DNA of 53,304 nucleotides from NCBI GenBank assembly GCA_965652775.1, contig CBFGXP010000003.1, positions 1 through 53,304 on the forward strand, given 5' to 3'. Numbering within the stretch: position 1 is the stretch's first letter; every line of letters begins with the position of its first letter. Below the pieces are notes generated by a model. The model saw only the letters and a program-made list of their open reading frames with translations, was not told the DNA's origin and ran no database searches. The DNA comes from VBAS01 sp965652775 (lineage in GTDB: Bacteria > Bacteroidota > Bacteroidia > Chitinophagales > Chitinophagaceae). This document shows positions 40,777 to 50,430 of this stretch, piece after piece. The position numbers were made by a program, and so were the translations under genes.

Positions 40777-41532
40777 TTATTTTATTTCAACTGCTGCGTG
40801 AAGTTCTGTGTCAACCAACACACGACCGCAGTTTTCGCAAACCATAATTTTTTTATGCTGGCGTATTTCACTTTGTTTTTGGGGAGGAATAGCATAGAAG
40901 CAACCACCACAAGCATCTCTTTCTACCTGCACTACTGCTAAACCATTGCGATAGCTATGACGGATTTTACCATAACTGGTCAACAGGCGGGGGTCAACTG
41001 AGTCTTTTGCTTCAGCCGCCATTTTATTAAAATGTTTTTCTTCTTTTTCAGTAGAAGCAATGATCTTTTCAAGTTCTTCCTTCTTTGTATTCAGAATTCC
41101 TTCTTTTGCACTAATTGTCTTTTTAGCTTTTTCCAACGCAACTGCTTTCTCTGAGATCTCATCGGTAGCATCTTTAATATGTTTTTCAGCAAGCTTCACT
41201 TCCAGTTGCTGCATCTCAATCTCCTTATTGATCGCTTCAAATTCCCGGTTATTTTTTACGTTGTTACTTTGCTTCTCATATTTTTTTACCAACGCGCCGG
41301 ATTCTTTGATCGCCTCTTTCTTTTGCTCGATAAACTCGGTAATACCATTTATTTCTTCCTCTATCCTGGTTTGCCGTGCATGTAATCCCTGGATCTCATC
41401 TTCAAGGTCGGCCACTTCCATCGGCAATTCACCTTTCAATACTTTTAATTCGTCCAGCTTGGAATCAATCTTTTGAAGTGTTACCAGGCCGGTAAGCTTT
41501 TCCTGTACCGAATACTCTTTTACTGTACTCAT
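40777..41532 (-). CDS. Coiled-coil C4 zinc-ribbon protein (CdsZ/DUF164-like)
   Basis: This 251-aa protein is almost entirely coiled-coil from about 10 to 185 (for example QKIDSKLDELKVLKGELP and KEIEMQQLEVKLAEKHIKDA). A C4 zinc ribbon closes the protein: DACGGCFYAIPPQ and then MVCENCGRVLVDTE. The family is widespread in bacteria, and members are thought to act as adaptor or nucleic-acid-associated proteins. It is followed by recN across a terminator and preceded by the Nif3-like gene, a conserved pairing. Confidence 0.88.
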   Translation of the reverse strand: MSTVKEYSVQEKLTGLVTLQKIDSKLDELKVLKGELPMEVADLEDEIQGLHARQTRIEEEINGITEFIEQKKEAIKESGALVKKYEKQSNNVKNNREFEAINKEIEMQQLEVKLAEKHIKDATDEISEKAVALEKAKKTISAKEGILNTKKEELEKIIASTEKEEKHFNKMAAEAKDSVDPRLLTSYGKIRHSYRNGLAVVQVERDACGGCFYAIPPQKQSEIRQHKKIMVCENCGRVLVDTELHAAVEIK

Positions 41533-41610
41533 TTATTTGATAATTTATTTTAGTTTGAAGTTTTGTTATAAACCCCGATTTAGTACTACTATTTAACTTC
41601 CTTTGCGTCG

Positions 41611-41627
41611 TCCCGACTAAGTCGGGA
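41611..41627 (+). repeat. Perfect 7-bp inverted repeat in the Nif3/zinc-ribbon spacer
   Basis: TCCCGAC-TAA-GTCGGGA forms a tight hairpin on both strands. It has no T-run on the minus strand, so it is not an obvious terminator. Similar short palindromes occur between genes in Bacteroidota genomes. Confidence 0.5.
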
Positions 41628-41649
41628 TACTATTGTAATCCTATTCGCC

Positions 41650-42747
41650 TTAAAAAAAGTAGTTCACCGGGTTTGTATTCACTTCTGTTTTAAGGACGGC
41701 AAAGGTAGGGAATTTTTGTTCCAAAAATTCCTGCAAAAGGTTGATGGTGAATTGTTCACTTTCATAATGGCCGATGTCTGCAATTACCATTTTGTCATTC
41801 GCATCAAAAAACTCGTGGTATTTGATATCCGAAGTAATAAACAAGTCTGCACCGGCAGCCAATGCGTTGGGAATCAGGAAACTTCCTGCCCCACCACACA
41901 CAGCTATTTTCTTAACGGTCCGGTTTAACAATTGTGTATGTTTGATTACACGGAGCCTGAATTTTTCTTTTAGCGTTTGAAAAACTGTATTGGCATCTAG
42001 TGGCCTGGCTAAATCTCCAATTACTCCTGAACCAACTGTAGAAAATCGATTTTCCAGTTTAATAATGTCATATGCCACTTCTTCATAAGGATGTGACGAC
42101 AGCAGCGCCTTTATTATTCCGCCTTCAAGCCATGCCGGAAATATTATTTCAATCTTTATTTCATCTTCCCGGTGCATTTCTCCGGGCGTGCCGACATGAG
42201 GATTTGTAGTTAGGCCTCCTTTAAACGTTCCAAAACCTTCTGAATTAAAGCTGCATTCTTCATAATTGCCAATATGACCACCGCCTGCATTATGTATTGC
42301 CTGCCTGACTTTATCCGAATCTGAAAGCGGAACATACGTGTATAGCTTTTTAAGTTGATTTTCTTTTGGAGCTAACACAGAGATATCCTCTAATCCGAGG
42401 AGGTTTGCAATTTTTCCATTTACACCGTTAATGATATTGTCAAGGTTTGTGTGGATCGCATAAAGAGCAATCTCGTTTTTGATAGCATTAATAACTGTTT
42501 TTTGCACATAATTCTTTCCCGTGATTTTTTTTAAGCCGGAAAAAATTATCGGGTGATGTGATACAACAACATTGCAGCCCTTTTTGATTGCTTCGTCAAC
42601 CACTGCTGAAGTTGCATCTAAGGAAATCAGTATTCCCTTACATTCAGCATTCTCATCCCCGGTAATAAGGCCGGCATTATCATATCCTTCCTGTAGTGAG
42701 GGTGGGGCCATTGCGTCGAGAGTAGCAATAACGTCTTTTATTTTCAT
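41650..42747 (-). CDS. Nif3-like dinuclear metal-centre protein, YqfO-type
   Basis: This 365-aa protein has the Nif3 halves at both ends and a PII-like inserted domain (about 130-235: LYTYVPLSDSDKVRQAIHNA, then HREDEIKIEIIFPAW). Metal ligands are visible in VVVSHHPIIFSGLK, AIHTNLDNIINGVNG and the C-terminal DIGHYESEQF. The family has a dinuclear metal site and has been linked to GTP cyclohydrolase-like or regulatory roles, but no activity is settled. It is co-directional with the zinc-ribbon gene. Confidence 0.92.
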   Translation of the reverse strand: MKIKDVIATLDAMAPPSLQEGYDNAGLITGDENAECKGILISLDATSAVVDEAIKKGCNVVVSHHPIIFSGLKKITGKNYVQKTVINAIKNEIALYAIHTNLDNIINGVNGKIANLLGLEDISVLAPKENQLKKLYTYVPLSDSDKVRQAIHNAGGGHIGNYEECSFNSEGFGTFKGGLTTNPHVGTPGEMHREDEIKIEIIFPAWLEGGIIKALLSSHPYEEVAYDIIKLENRFSTVGSGVIGDLARPLDANTVFQTLKEKFRLRVIKHTQLLNRTVKKIAVCGGAGSFLIPNALAAGADLFITSDIKYHEFFDANDKMVIADIGHYESEQFTINLLQEFLEQKFPTFAVLKTEVNTNPVNYFF

Positions 42748-42893
42748 TGGCTAAAGATAATAAAGCCGGGTCTGCAACGATTTTAAAAAAGTGTACAAAA
42801 AATGACAGCTGATTTGAAATGCTTTCGTAACTTTTGCGTCCCATCCCTCCGAAACTATTCCCTGCCCCATTTATTGTACCAAAAAATATTGCT

Positions 42894-43517
42894 ATGCCAC
42901 GGAGAAAAACCTATAATTATCTGCTTCTTCTATTTATTGTTTTTTCAGGTTTAGCAGGCACCCCAACTTCTGATGTACTTTCAAAAAAAGAAAGAAAGTT
43001 TGCAGGTGATTACATGAAAAATACAAAGGCGGATTTGCAGGAATCAATTAAAGGACTCAGCGCTGCACAGGTGACGTATAAGATATCACCTGATAAATGG
43101 TCGGTGCAGGAGTGTGTTTATCATATAGCCGTTTCTGAAAACAATTTATGGGCAATGCTCGAAACCAGCATGAAAGCTCCGGCCACTCCTGAAAAAAAGA
43201 AAGATTTGAAGTTTACGGATGAGCAGGTAATAACATTAATTGAAGACAGAACAAACAAAAGAAAAACATCTGGACCGTTTGAACCCGAAAATACTTCGTA
43301 CAAGAGTTTGGATGAAGCCATGAATGATTTTAAAGCCAGCAGAACTGCTCATATCAAATATATAAAGGCTACCTCGGAGGATTTGCGAAATCATTTTGTC
43401 CAGATGTCATTTGGGCTGCTCGATTGTTATCAGCTTTGTTTGATGATCTCGGCCCATACCAGCCGACATACGCAGCAGCTAAATGAGATAAAAGCGGATG
43501 CTGGCTATCCTAAATAA
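42894..43517 (+). CDS. Exported DinB-superfamily protein
   Basis: This 207-aa protein starts at ATG 42894 (MPRRKTYNYLLLLFIVFSGL) with a signal peptide. The mature part is a DinB/YfiT four-helix bundle: KADLQESIKGLSAAQVTYKI, SVQECVYHIAVSENNLW with the first His ligand, and a C-terminal SAHTSRHTQQLNEIKADAGY with the other two. DinB-fold proteins bind a metal through three His and often act as thiol-dependent transferases. Periplasmic export is unusual for the fold, though seen in Bacteroidota. Confidence 0.85.
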   Translation: MPRRKTYNYLLLLFIVFSGLAGTPTSDVLSKKERKFAGDYMKNTKADLQESIKGLSAAQVTYKISPDKWSVQECVYHIAVSENNLWAMLETSMKAPATPEKKKDLKFTDEQVITLIEDRTNKRKTSGPFEPENTSYKSLDEAMNDFKASRTAHIKYIKATSEDLRNHFVQMSFGLLDCYQLCLMISAHTSRHTQQLNEIKADAGYPK

Positions 43518-43543
43518 AATTCTAGCTCAGAATGATTTAAATG

Positions 43544-43568
43544 CGGTCTGAACCGGCGGTTTTTTTTA
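43544..43568 (+). terminator. Weak terminator after the DinB-like gene
   Basis: A short CGGT-CTGA-ACCG stem (43544-43555) followed by GCGG and eight T. The stem is only 4 bp. Confidence 0.35.
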
Positions 43569-43641
43569 TTACAATTGGTTACCGTTTTTATTGCATACCT
43601 CACTGATAATAATTATCTTGCCTCTCCATCGTAACCCATTT

Positions 43642-44052
43642 ATGAAAAAACTGTATACCTTATTCCTTTTGATCATTGTCCTGGGCAGCTGCAAAAAAGC
43701 GGTCGAAAAAATTGGTGAGGACCTGGTCATCAAGGCAATGACTGATGGGCAATGGAAGATCACAAAATTTACACAGAACGGAACTGATATTACCTCCAGC
43801 TTTTCAGCCTATAAATTTCAATACTATAGTAATAAGACCGTTGATGCTATTTTAAATGGTACAACAGAACGGACGGGCAACTGGGATGGAAATGCCTCAG
43901 CAATGACGACGTATGCAAATTTTCCGGGAGCTACCAGTCCAATTTCACTTATTAACGGTACATGGAATATAACCAAGAATAGCTGGACCTATGTGGAAGC
44001 AACCCAGACAAATGGGGCAGAAACCAAGACCTTAAGATTAGACAAACAATAA
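43642..44052 (+). CDS. Lipocalin-like lipoprotein
   Basis: This 136-aa protein starts at ATG 43642 (MKKLYTLFLLIIVLGSCKKA) with a lipobox LGSC and Cys17 as lipidation site. The mature domain resembles small Bacteroidota lipocalin-like proteins: DGQWKITKFTQNGTDITSSF, then YKFQYYSNKTVDAI, RTGNWDGNASAM, and a final WTYVEATQTNGAETKTLRL. It probably sits in the outer membrane. No substrate can be guessed. Confidence 0.72.
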   Translation: MKKLYTLFLLIIVLGSCKKAVEKIGEDLVIKAMTDGQWKITKFTQNGTDITSSFSAYKFQYYSNKTVDAILNGTTERTGNWDGNASAMTTYANFPGATSPISLINGTWNITKNSWTYVEATQTNGAETKTLRLDKQ

Positions 44053-44063
44053 AATCCTACCCT

Positions 44064-44086
44064 GATCAACATTGCCAACGTTGATC
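44064..44086 (+). repeat. Inverted repeat after the lipoprotein gene
   Basis: GATCAAC (44064-44070) and GTTGATC (44080-44086) form a perfect 7-bp stem with a 9-nt loop, 12 nt past the stop codon. No T-run follows, so it may be an mRNA-stabilising hairpin rather than a terminator. Confidence 0.45.
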
Positions 44087-44282
44087 TTAAACGAAAAACT
44101 ATAAATCAGGTCATAGTATGGCGCTGATGCATTTGGCCTTTAGTTGATTAACTTATCCACTATCCTATCTATTATTTCAATTTAATTTGTTTGTTGTAAA
44201 CCAATATTTTTTGCGAGAAAATTTCCGTTATATAACCCTATTTAAAACAGTACTGCTGTTAAGAGCAAAAACCCTTAGTTTT

Positions 44283-47200
44283 TTGAAACTCCATTTAACC
44301 CTTATACTAATTTTCCTTTTCTCAGTTTCCACCACGAGTATTGGGCAAGCTCCCGTGGCTGATTTTACAGCGAATAAGGTTTCCGGGTGTTCGCCGCTAA
44401 CAGTAACCTTTCAGGATCTTTCCACAAATACTCCTACTTCATGGGTATGGGATTTTGGAAATGGACAATTATCCACTTTGCAAAATCCAGTTGTCAATTT
44501 TTCTCAGCCAGGAACATATACTATCAAATTGGTAGCACGAAACAATTCAGGCATTGATGAAGAAGAAAAAATAAATTACATAACAGTATTCCCTTCTCCT
44601 GCTGCCGCATTTACTGCTAATGTTACTACGGCTTGCGTTCCCGCTACAATTCAATTTACGGATCAAACAACTTTGCCGCCCGGGGCAGGTACAATCACAG
44701 AATGGCTTTGGAATTTTGGGGATGGGGGAACTTCGACTTCACAAAACCCATCGCATGAATACACGAGTGCTGGATTTTATACCGTTTCATTGCAAGTCAC
44801 AAGCACAACAGGATGTAAGAGCTTCACTTCAATTGGAAGATATATTCGGATTATAAGCGGTATTGATGTTGACTTCGACTATTCCCAGCCAGGAACCTGT
44901 CAGGGTCCTTTTAATATTAGTTTCCAGGATCAATCAAGCGGACCAGGAAATTTAACCTACCTCTGGAATTTTGGTAATGGAGGGCCTACCTCGACGTTAC
45001 CTAATCCAACGGCGACTTATGCAACTGTTGGTACCTATCCCGTACAATTAACTGTACAAAGTGATCTTGGTTGCAATGGGACTCTTACAAAGAACATCGT
45101 TGTAACGGGTAAGACAACTAATTTTAATGCTCCAGCAAGTATTTGCCTTGGACAATCCGTTACTTTTCAAAATAATTCTTCTCCGGCGCCAATTTCATCT
45201 TTTTGGAATTTTGGGGATGGAACTAATTCGTCACAGATAAATCCCACAAAAACATATTTAAGCGGTGGAACGTTCCAGGTGACATTGATCAACAATTATG
45301 GAAACTGTATTGATTCGATCACAAAAAGTGTATCGGTTAATACACAGCCGCCTGTAAATTTTACTGCAAATGACTCAACCTCATGCAAAACGCCGTTCTC
45401 AGTTCAATTCACAGATTTAAGTCCGGCTGCTACCACCTGGCTTTGGGATTTTGGAGATGGAGGAACGTCAAACTCCCCAAGCCCAACCCACACTTATAAT
45501 ACAGTCGGGTCATTTTCTGTTACCTTAACGATTACCCTTCCCGGCGGGTGTAGCAATACTATTACTAAATATGATTTCATAAAGATCAGTCCAACCACCG
45601 TTCGGATCAGTAATGCGCCTACGGGAGGATGCATTCCATTTACTTATCAACCAATTCTAACTGTTCAGACGGTGGATAGTGTTATAAGTTATTCGTGGAA
45701 TTTAGGAGAGCCTGGCGCTATTTATAATACGCAATTCCCTATTCATACCTACAATACTGCAGGTAACTACAATATTCAACTTACGATTACAACTCAAAAT
45801 GGATGCACCGAAATTGTAAGTGTTCCAAATGGAGTATTAACAGGAACACCACCAACTGTCAATTTTAGTTTTACTCCAAACAATACTTGCGCCAGCACTC
45901 CAATTCAATTCAGCGATCTTTCTACTACCACACCGGGTGCTACGGTAAAATGGCTTTGGGATTTTGGAGATAGCCTTACTTCAACCGTGCAGCATCCAAC
46001 TCACACTTATGTTGACACGGGACTATTAAAAGTTAAGCTGCTTGTGTCGAACAATGGATGCATTGATTCATTAACCAAAACAATACAAGTAAAGCCACCG
46101 GTCGCCATTTTTGGATATCGTACCAATTGCAATAACAAGTTGCAGGTTACATTTCTCGATAGTTCTTTAACCAACATTGTTTACGGTCCAATTTCTTATG
46201 AATGGAGAATGGGCGATCCGTCCAATACAATAATTACAGGAATAACGCCACCTACCTTTACGTATCCTGCTTACGGAACATATACCGCAACATTGATTGT
46301 AACGAATGGGTCGTGCTCATATACAAAAACCAAAGAAATTAAGATCATCAATGAACCGGTCGCTTTTACGTCCAGCAAAAACACTGTTTGTAAAGGTGAG
46401 ACCTTTACACTGTCGGCCACCGGAAGCAACCCGGCCAATGTAAAGGACTATTCATGGACAATTGGTGGAAATGTTATAAGAGATACCAGTCGAAGTATCA
46501 GTTTCACTCTTTCAACATATGGATCTTATGATGTAAAATTAGTGATAGAGGATATTAACGGATGTCTCGATTCATTAACCATCAGCAACTTTATGGTAAT
46601 AAGTGGCCCTGTTGCAAACTTTGAACCAAATGGAACCGGAGCATGCATAAACAAGACCATGAGTTTTAATGATCTCTCGATTCCAACATCATCACCCATC
46701 ACCCAATGGACATGGAATTTCGGGGACGGAACACAACAATCTTTTACCTCACCTCCTTTTTCACATACGTATCTGTTGGAAGGCAGTTATACAGTGAGCC
46801 TGATCGTAAAAGACAACGTCAATTGCGCCGACACATTTTCAATTACCGGTGCAGTATTGATCACTAATCCAACAGCCGCATTTTTTGCTGATACGTTTTT
46901 TTGTCCTTCTGCCCCGCTGCAGTTTACTGATACTTCCACTGGAATTGGTTTAACTCACCTTTGGAATTTTGGTGACGGAGGAACGTCTACGCTGCAAAAC
47001 CCTACTCACAATTTTCCCCCAGGAAATAACACATATGATATAAAGCTTAGGATCCGTGATCTTGTAGGTTGCGAAGATTCGATAATAAAAATTGGATATG
47101 TCAAGATCAGAAAACCTGTTGCTGCTTTTAGCATGATCGATAGTACCGGAATTTGTCTACCTCTACAAACGAGTTTTATTTTCCAGGGAAGCAATTATGC

Positions 47201-48635
47201 AAGTTATTATTGGGACTTTGGTGATGGCGCAACAAGTTCGGCAGAAAACCCCTCGCATTTTTATAATGCATATGGCACTTATTATCCGAAATTATATGTT
47301 GAAGGGCCGGGCGGGTGTGTTGATTCCGTCCAGTCAATTGTCAACGCTTATGACCCCATTGCCAACACGCAGATAACTTTTACTCCGGCATCTTCTTGCG
47401 ATTCTGTTACGGTTAATTTTACAATAGCGGCACCTCCTGGTTTCAAGTATGTGTTTTATTTTGGAGATGGTAAATTAGATAGTACGAGACAAGCGAACCT
47501 ATCTCACAAATACTCCAGTCCTGGTAATTATTACCCGTATATGGTAATACCTGACAAATACGGATGTGAAGCTTTTATACCGTCTGCACCGGTTAGTGTT
47601 TTTGGAGCATTACCACTTTTTGGAATCGATAAAAAAGAATTTTGTGACAACGGCCAGGTAGCATTTACAAATTATACGCTGAGTAATGACCCGGTTACTT
47701 CAACAGTTTGGGATTTTGGAGATGGCAATTCCAGTACTGCCAGCGATCCCACACATACTTTTACAGCTCCGGGAACATATCTTGTCAGACTTTCGGTAAA
47801 TACCCAGTATCAATGTCCTAGTTCCTTCGTGGATACTGTTCGGGTATACAGAACTCCAGATATAACCATAACAGGAAAAGATTCAGTGTGCATCAAAATT
47901 CCCGAAACATTCTTAGGTTCGATATCTCAACCTGATTCCACCATTAAATGGGCATGGAATTTTGGAAATGGAAATTCGTCGCAGCTACAAAATGGTGTTA
48001 CCTCTTTTTCAAATCCCGGAGATTATAATATTCAGTTGATTGCAACTAACAAGATCGGATGTGCCGATACAAGTTATCATAAAGCTTATGCAGTTCCAGC
48101 ACCTACTGCTATACCAGCTACTGATCCAATTGTAATTATTTCCGGTGCCGATGCACAAGTGAATATGAATTATACCGGGGAAATTATTTCTTATAACTGG
48201 ATTCCTGCACAAAATTTGAATTGTACACGTTGCCCGTCTCCCGTAGCCAATCCTCAATTCACAACAAGATATGTTGTCAACATAGCCGACAGATATGGTT
48301 GTACTGCGAAAGGAGAGGTAACAGTGAAAGTTGTTTGTAATGGTCAGAACTTTTTCATTCCAAATACATTTTCGCCAAATGGCGATGGAAACAATGAAGT
48401 ATTTTATCCAAGAGGCACAGGTCTTGATCGGGCAAAGGTCTTACGAATATTCAACCGTTGGGGTGAAATTGTATTCGAAAAATACGATATGCCAATAAAC
48501 AACGCGGCATCGGGCTGGAATGGTATGTGGAAAGGCAAGAATGCAGAAACAGGTGTTTATGTTTATCAGTTAGACATTTATTGTAAAAACGGAGAGTTAT
48601 TATCATATACAGGAAACATAACTTTAATAAGATAA
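44283..48635 (+). CDS. Giant PKD-repeat type IX secretion substrate with gliding-motility C-terminal domain
   Basis: This about 1450-aa surface protein contains roughly 15 consecutive PKD-like beta-sandwich repeats of about 80-90 residues, recognisable by the WDFGDG or WNFGDG core and a Y-x2-G-x-Y strand (for example TWLWDFGDGGTSNSPSPTHT). One more Ig-like domain precedes a CHU_C type B sorting domain from about 1352 (FFIPNTFSPNGDGNNEVFYP, RIFNRWGEIVFEK, TGVYVYQLDIYCKNGELL). The sorting domain targets it to the type IX secretion system and the cell surface, likely as an adhesin. No in-frame ATG exists near the start. I prefer TTG 44283 because it yields a clean signal peptide (KLHLTLILIFLFSVSTTSIG); a TTG at 44187 is the alternative. 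PorP/SprF follows 7 nt after. Confidence 0.92.
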   Translation: MKLHLTLILIFLFSVSTTSIGQAPVADFTANKVSGCSPLTVTFQDLSTNTPTSWVWDFGNGQLSTLQNPVVNFSQPGTYTIKLVARNNSGIDEEEKINYITVFPSPAAAFTANVTTACVPATIQFTDQTTLPPGAGTITEWLWNFGDGGTSTSQNPSHEYTSAGFYTVSLQVTSTTGCKSFTSIGRYIRIISGIDVDFDYSQPGTCQGPFNISFQDQSSGPGNLTYLWNFGNGGPTSTLPNPTATYATVGTYPVQLTVQSDLGCNGTLTKNIVVTGKTTNFNAPASICLGQSVTFQNNSSPAPISSFWNFGDGTNSSQINPTKTYLSGGTFQVTLINNYGNCIDSITKSVSVNTQPPVNFTANDSTSCKTPFSVQFTDLSPAATTWLWDFGDGGTSNSPSPTHTYNTVGSFSVTLTITLPGGCSNTITKYDFIKISPTTVRISNAPTGGCIPFTYQPILTVQTVDSVISYSWNLGEPGAIYNTQFPIHTYNTAGNYNIQLTITTQNGCTEIVSVPNGVLTGTPPTVNFSFTPNNTCASTPIQFSDLSTTTPGATVKWLWDFGDSLTSTVQHPTHTYVDTGLLKVKLLVSNNGCIDSLTKTIQVKPPVAIFGYRTNCNNKLQVTFLDSSLTNIVYGPISYEWRMGDPSNTIITGITPPTFTYPAYGTYTATLIVTNGSCSYTKTKEIKIINEPVAFTSSKNTVCKGETFTLSATGSNPANVKDYSWTIGGNVIRDTSRSISFTLSTYGSYDVKLVIEDINGCLDSLTISNFMVISGPVANFEPNGTGACINKTMSFNDLSIPTSSPITQWTWNFGDGTQQSFTSPPFSHTYLLEGSYTVSLIVKDNVNCADTFSITGAVLITNPTAAFFADTFFCPSAPLQFTDTSTGIGLTHLWNFGDGGTSTLQNPTHNFPPGNNTYDIKLRIRDLVGCEDSIIKIGYVKIRKPVAAFSMIDSTGICLPLQTSFIFQGSNYASYYWDFGDGATSSAENPSHFYNAYGTYYPKLYVEGPGGCVDSVQSIVNAYDPIANTQITFTPASSCDSVTVNFTIAAPPGFKYVFYFGDGKLDSTRQANLSHKYSSPGNYYPYMVIPDKYGCEAFIPSAPVSVFGALPLFGIDKKEFCDNGQVAFTNYTLSNDPVTSTVWDFGDGNSSTASDPTHTFTAPGTYLVRLSVNTQYQCPSSFVDTVRVYRTPDITITGKDSVCIKIPETFLGSISQPDSTIKWAWNFGNGNSSQLQNGVTSFSNPGDYNIQLIATNKIGCADTSYHKAYAVPAPTAIPATDPIVIISGADAQVNMNYTGEIISYNWIPAQNLNCTRCPSPVANPQFTTRYVVNIADRYGCTAKGEVTVKVVCNGQNFFIPNTFSPNGDGNNEVFYPRGTGLDRAKVLRIFNRWGEIVFEKYDMPINNAASGWNGMWKGKNAETGVYVYQLDIYCKNGELLSYTGNITLIR

Positions 48636-48642
48636 TGTGCAA

Positions 48643-49647
48643 ATGAGAAAAAAAATAGTCATACTAATAGGAATCTGGAATTTCTTGTTGGTGATTAATG
48701 TGCCCGCACAGGACCTACACCTGTCACAATTCTTTGAAACACCTCTTTTGAGAAATCCTGCATTAGCTGGAATATTTGAAGGCGATGTACGACTACAGGC
48801 GGTTTATAGAGATCAATGGAATAGCGTTACTACCGGCTATAGAACAGGATCATTAAGCGGGGAGTATAAAATGCCGGTTGGTAAAGGTGATGATTTCGTT
48901 ACATGGGGCATGCAATTATTCTACGATCGTGCTGGTTCGGTTTCATTTACTCAATCGAAAATCTTACCGGCATTAAATTATCATAAATCGATCAGTAGTG
49001 AAAAAAACACTTACCTGTCTCTCGGGTTTATGGGTGGTTGGGTACAGCATAGCATCGATCTATCAAAAGTGACAACTAACAGTCAATATGATGGAATGGG
49101 GTTGGGAGAAAACATTACAGATCCTACTTATGCATATCTTGATGGAAGCGTTGGACTGAGCTTAAATTCTGTCATGAAGAATCGCCCGGATAATAATTAC
49201 TACATCGGCGGTGCCTATCATCATTTTAATCGTCCACGTAATTCATTTTATAAGGACAAGAACATAGAATTAAACCCCAAATGGGTTTTTTCCGGCGGCC
49301 TTAAGCTCGGTGTAAATGAATATACTTACATAACGCTGCAAGGAGATCATTCAAGACAGGGGTCATTTAAAGAGACTGTATTTGGGGCCATGTATGGTTT
49401 AAAAATCGGCGCTTATCCGGATGAACCTGACTATGCGATTCATTTCGGAACATTTATCCGATGGAATGATGCGCTAATTCCGGTTGTAAAACTTGATTAC
49501 AGCCCATTTTCTGTGTCATTGAGTTATGATGCAAATATTTCAAAACTTAAACCAAGCAGTCATGGCCGCGGTGGTTTTGAAATTGGAATTAGCTGGATTG
49601 GTAAACTTGCTGATCGGTCGAATCCTTATTTCAAACCAAGGTTTTAA
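48643..49647 (+). CDS. PorP/SprF-family type IX secretion membrane protein
   Basis: This 334-aa outer-membrane protein starts at ATG 48643 (MRKKIVILIGIWNFLLVINV) with a signal peptide ending near NVPAQ. It has the family's opening LHLSQFFETPLLRNPALAGI and YRDQWNSVTTGYRTG, and then a predicted beta-barrel of aromatic strands ending FEIGISWIGKLAD. PorP/SprF proteins pair with large CHU_C substrates and help attach or export them. It sits 7 nt after the PKD gene, so the two form a secretion-substrate pair. Confidence 0.93.
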   Translation: MRKKIVILIGIWNFLLVINVPAQDLHLSQFFETPLLRNPALAGIFEGDVRLQAVYRDQWNSVTTGYRTGSLSGEYKMPVGKGDDFVTWGMQLFYDRAGSVSFTQSKILPALNYHKSISSEKNTYLSLGFMGGWVQHSIDLSKVTTNSQYDGMGLGENITDPTYAYLDGSVGLSLNSVMKNRPDNNYYIGGAYHHFNRPRNSFYKDKNIELNPKWVFSGGLKLGVNEYTYITLQGDHSRQGSFKETVFGAMYGLKIGAYPDEPDYAIHFGTFIRWNDALIPVVKLDYSPFSVSLSYDANISKLKPSSHGRGGFEIGISWIGKLADRSNPYFKPRF

Positions 49648-49650
49648 AAA

Positions 49651-49674
49651 GTAAGCCCCGTTTCCGGAGCTTAC
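49651..49674 (-). terminator. Hairpin terminator shared by PorP-like and aquaporin genes
   Basis: GTAAGC-CCCG-TTTC-CGG-A-GCTTAC is a nearly perfect stem. On the minus strand it is followed by TTTTTAAAA and lies 22 nt past the aquaporin stop; on the plus strand it lies just after the PorP-like gene. It can serve both. Confidence 0.68.
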
Positions 49675-49696
49675 AAATTAAATTCCATCTATTATT

Positions 49697-50308
49697 TTAT
49701 TTGTCATCAGGGTTGATCATTCTGAAAACGAAAGCAGCTAAAGCCGCTCCGCCGAAACAACCAACTATATAAATCCAGATATTACTCCAGGCAAATGCTT
49801 TAATAACAGATGCGCCAACAGCCACGGCAGGATTAAAAGCCCCTCCGGAAAAACTTCCCATTAACGAACCGGCAAAATAAACAGTGAAGCCAATTGCAAG
49901 ACCATAAAAACTATTACCCGCAGTTCCTTTAGCTGTAGCTACATTTAATACAACATAAGCTAAAGCAAAAGTTCCGAGTACCTCAGCAACCAATGCCCTT
50001 GTTGGATTATGTAAACCAATAGTTTCAGCAGGAATATCCTTAAAAAAACCGACAATGAATGCGGCAGCAACAGCACCTGCTATTTGTGATACCATATAAA
50101 TTAAAGCATCGGATACTCCAATTTTTCCCCGGATCAATACAGCAAGAGTTACCGCAGGGTTATAATGTGCCCCTGAAATGTGTCCGCCTGCATATATCAT
50201 TACCATCAATGCAGAAGCGATAATTAAAACTGCATGCTCGCCGCTGGCAAACCCGACTGCCAATACAAGAAAGAATGTTCCAATAAATTCAGTAATAGCT
50301 TTTTTCAT
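49697..50308 (-). CDS. MIP-family aquaporin-like channel with altered selectivity filter
   Basis: This 203-aa channel has six predicted membrane helices and both NPA boxes: GAHYNPAVTL (NPA at 50-52) and SGGAFNPAVAVG (NPA at 159-161). In ordinary aquaporins the residue after the second NPA is the selectivity-filter arginine; here it is Val162. The helix-5 segment GFTVYFAGSLMG also lacks the histidine of water-selective channels. The pore should therefore be wider or more hydrophobic than AqpZ, so water is not a safe substrate call. It is short for the family. It is convergent with the PorP-like gene. Confidence 0.85.
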   Translation of the reverse strand: MKKAITEFIGTFFLVLAVGFASGEHAVLIIASALMVMIYAGGHISGAHYNPAVTLAVLIRGKIGVSDALIYMVSQIAGAVAAAFIVGFFKDIPAETIGLHNPTRALVAEVLGTFALAYVVLNVATAKGTAGNSFYGLAIGFTVYFAGSLMGSFSGGAFNPAVAVGASVIKAFAWSNIWIYIVGCFGGAALAAFVFRMINPDDK

Positions 50309-50430
50309 AATAGTTGGTTTTGACCGGACATACCGGAACTATGAAAATAATTTAAAAAACTTTCTGAAAAGATAATTGTTTCTTTGAAATAACATGACAG
50401 TTTTATCTGCAATAAGTTAAACCTCTTTTT

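Noticed and set aside
44283..48635. DNA-level tandem repeats in the PKD gene
   Set aside because: The repeats are conserved only at motif level in protein; DNA copies are diverged, so no recent tandem expansion is visible.
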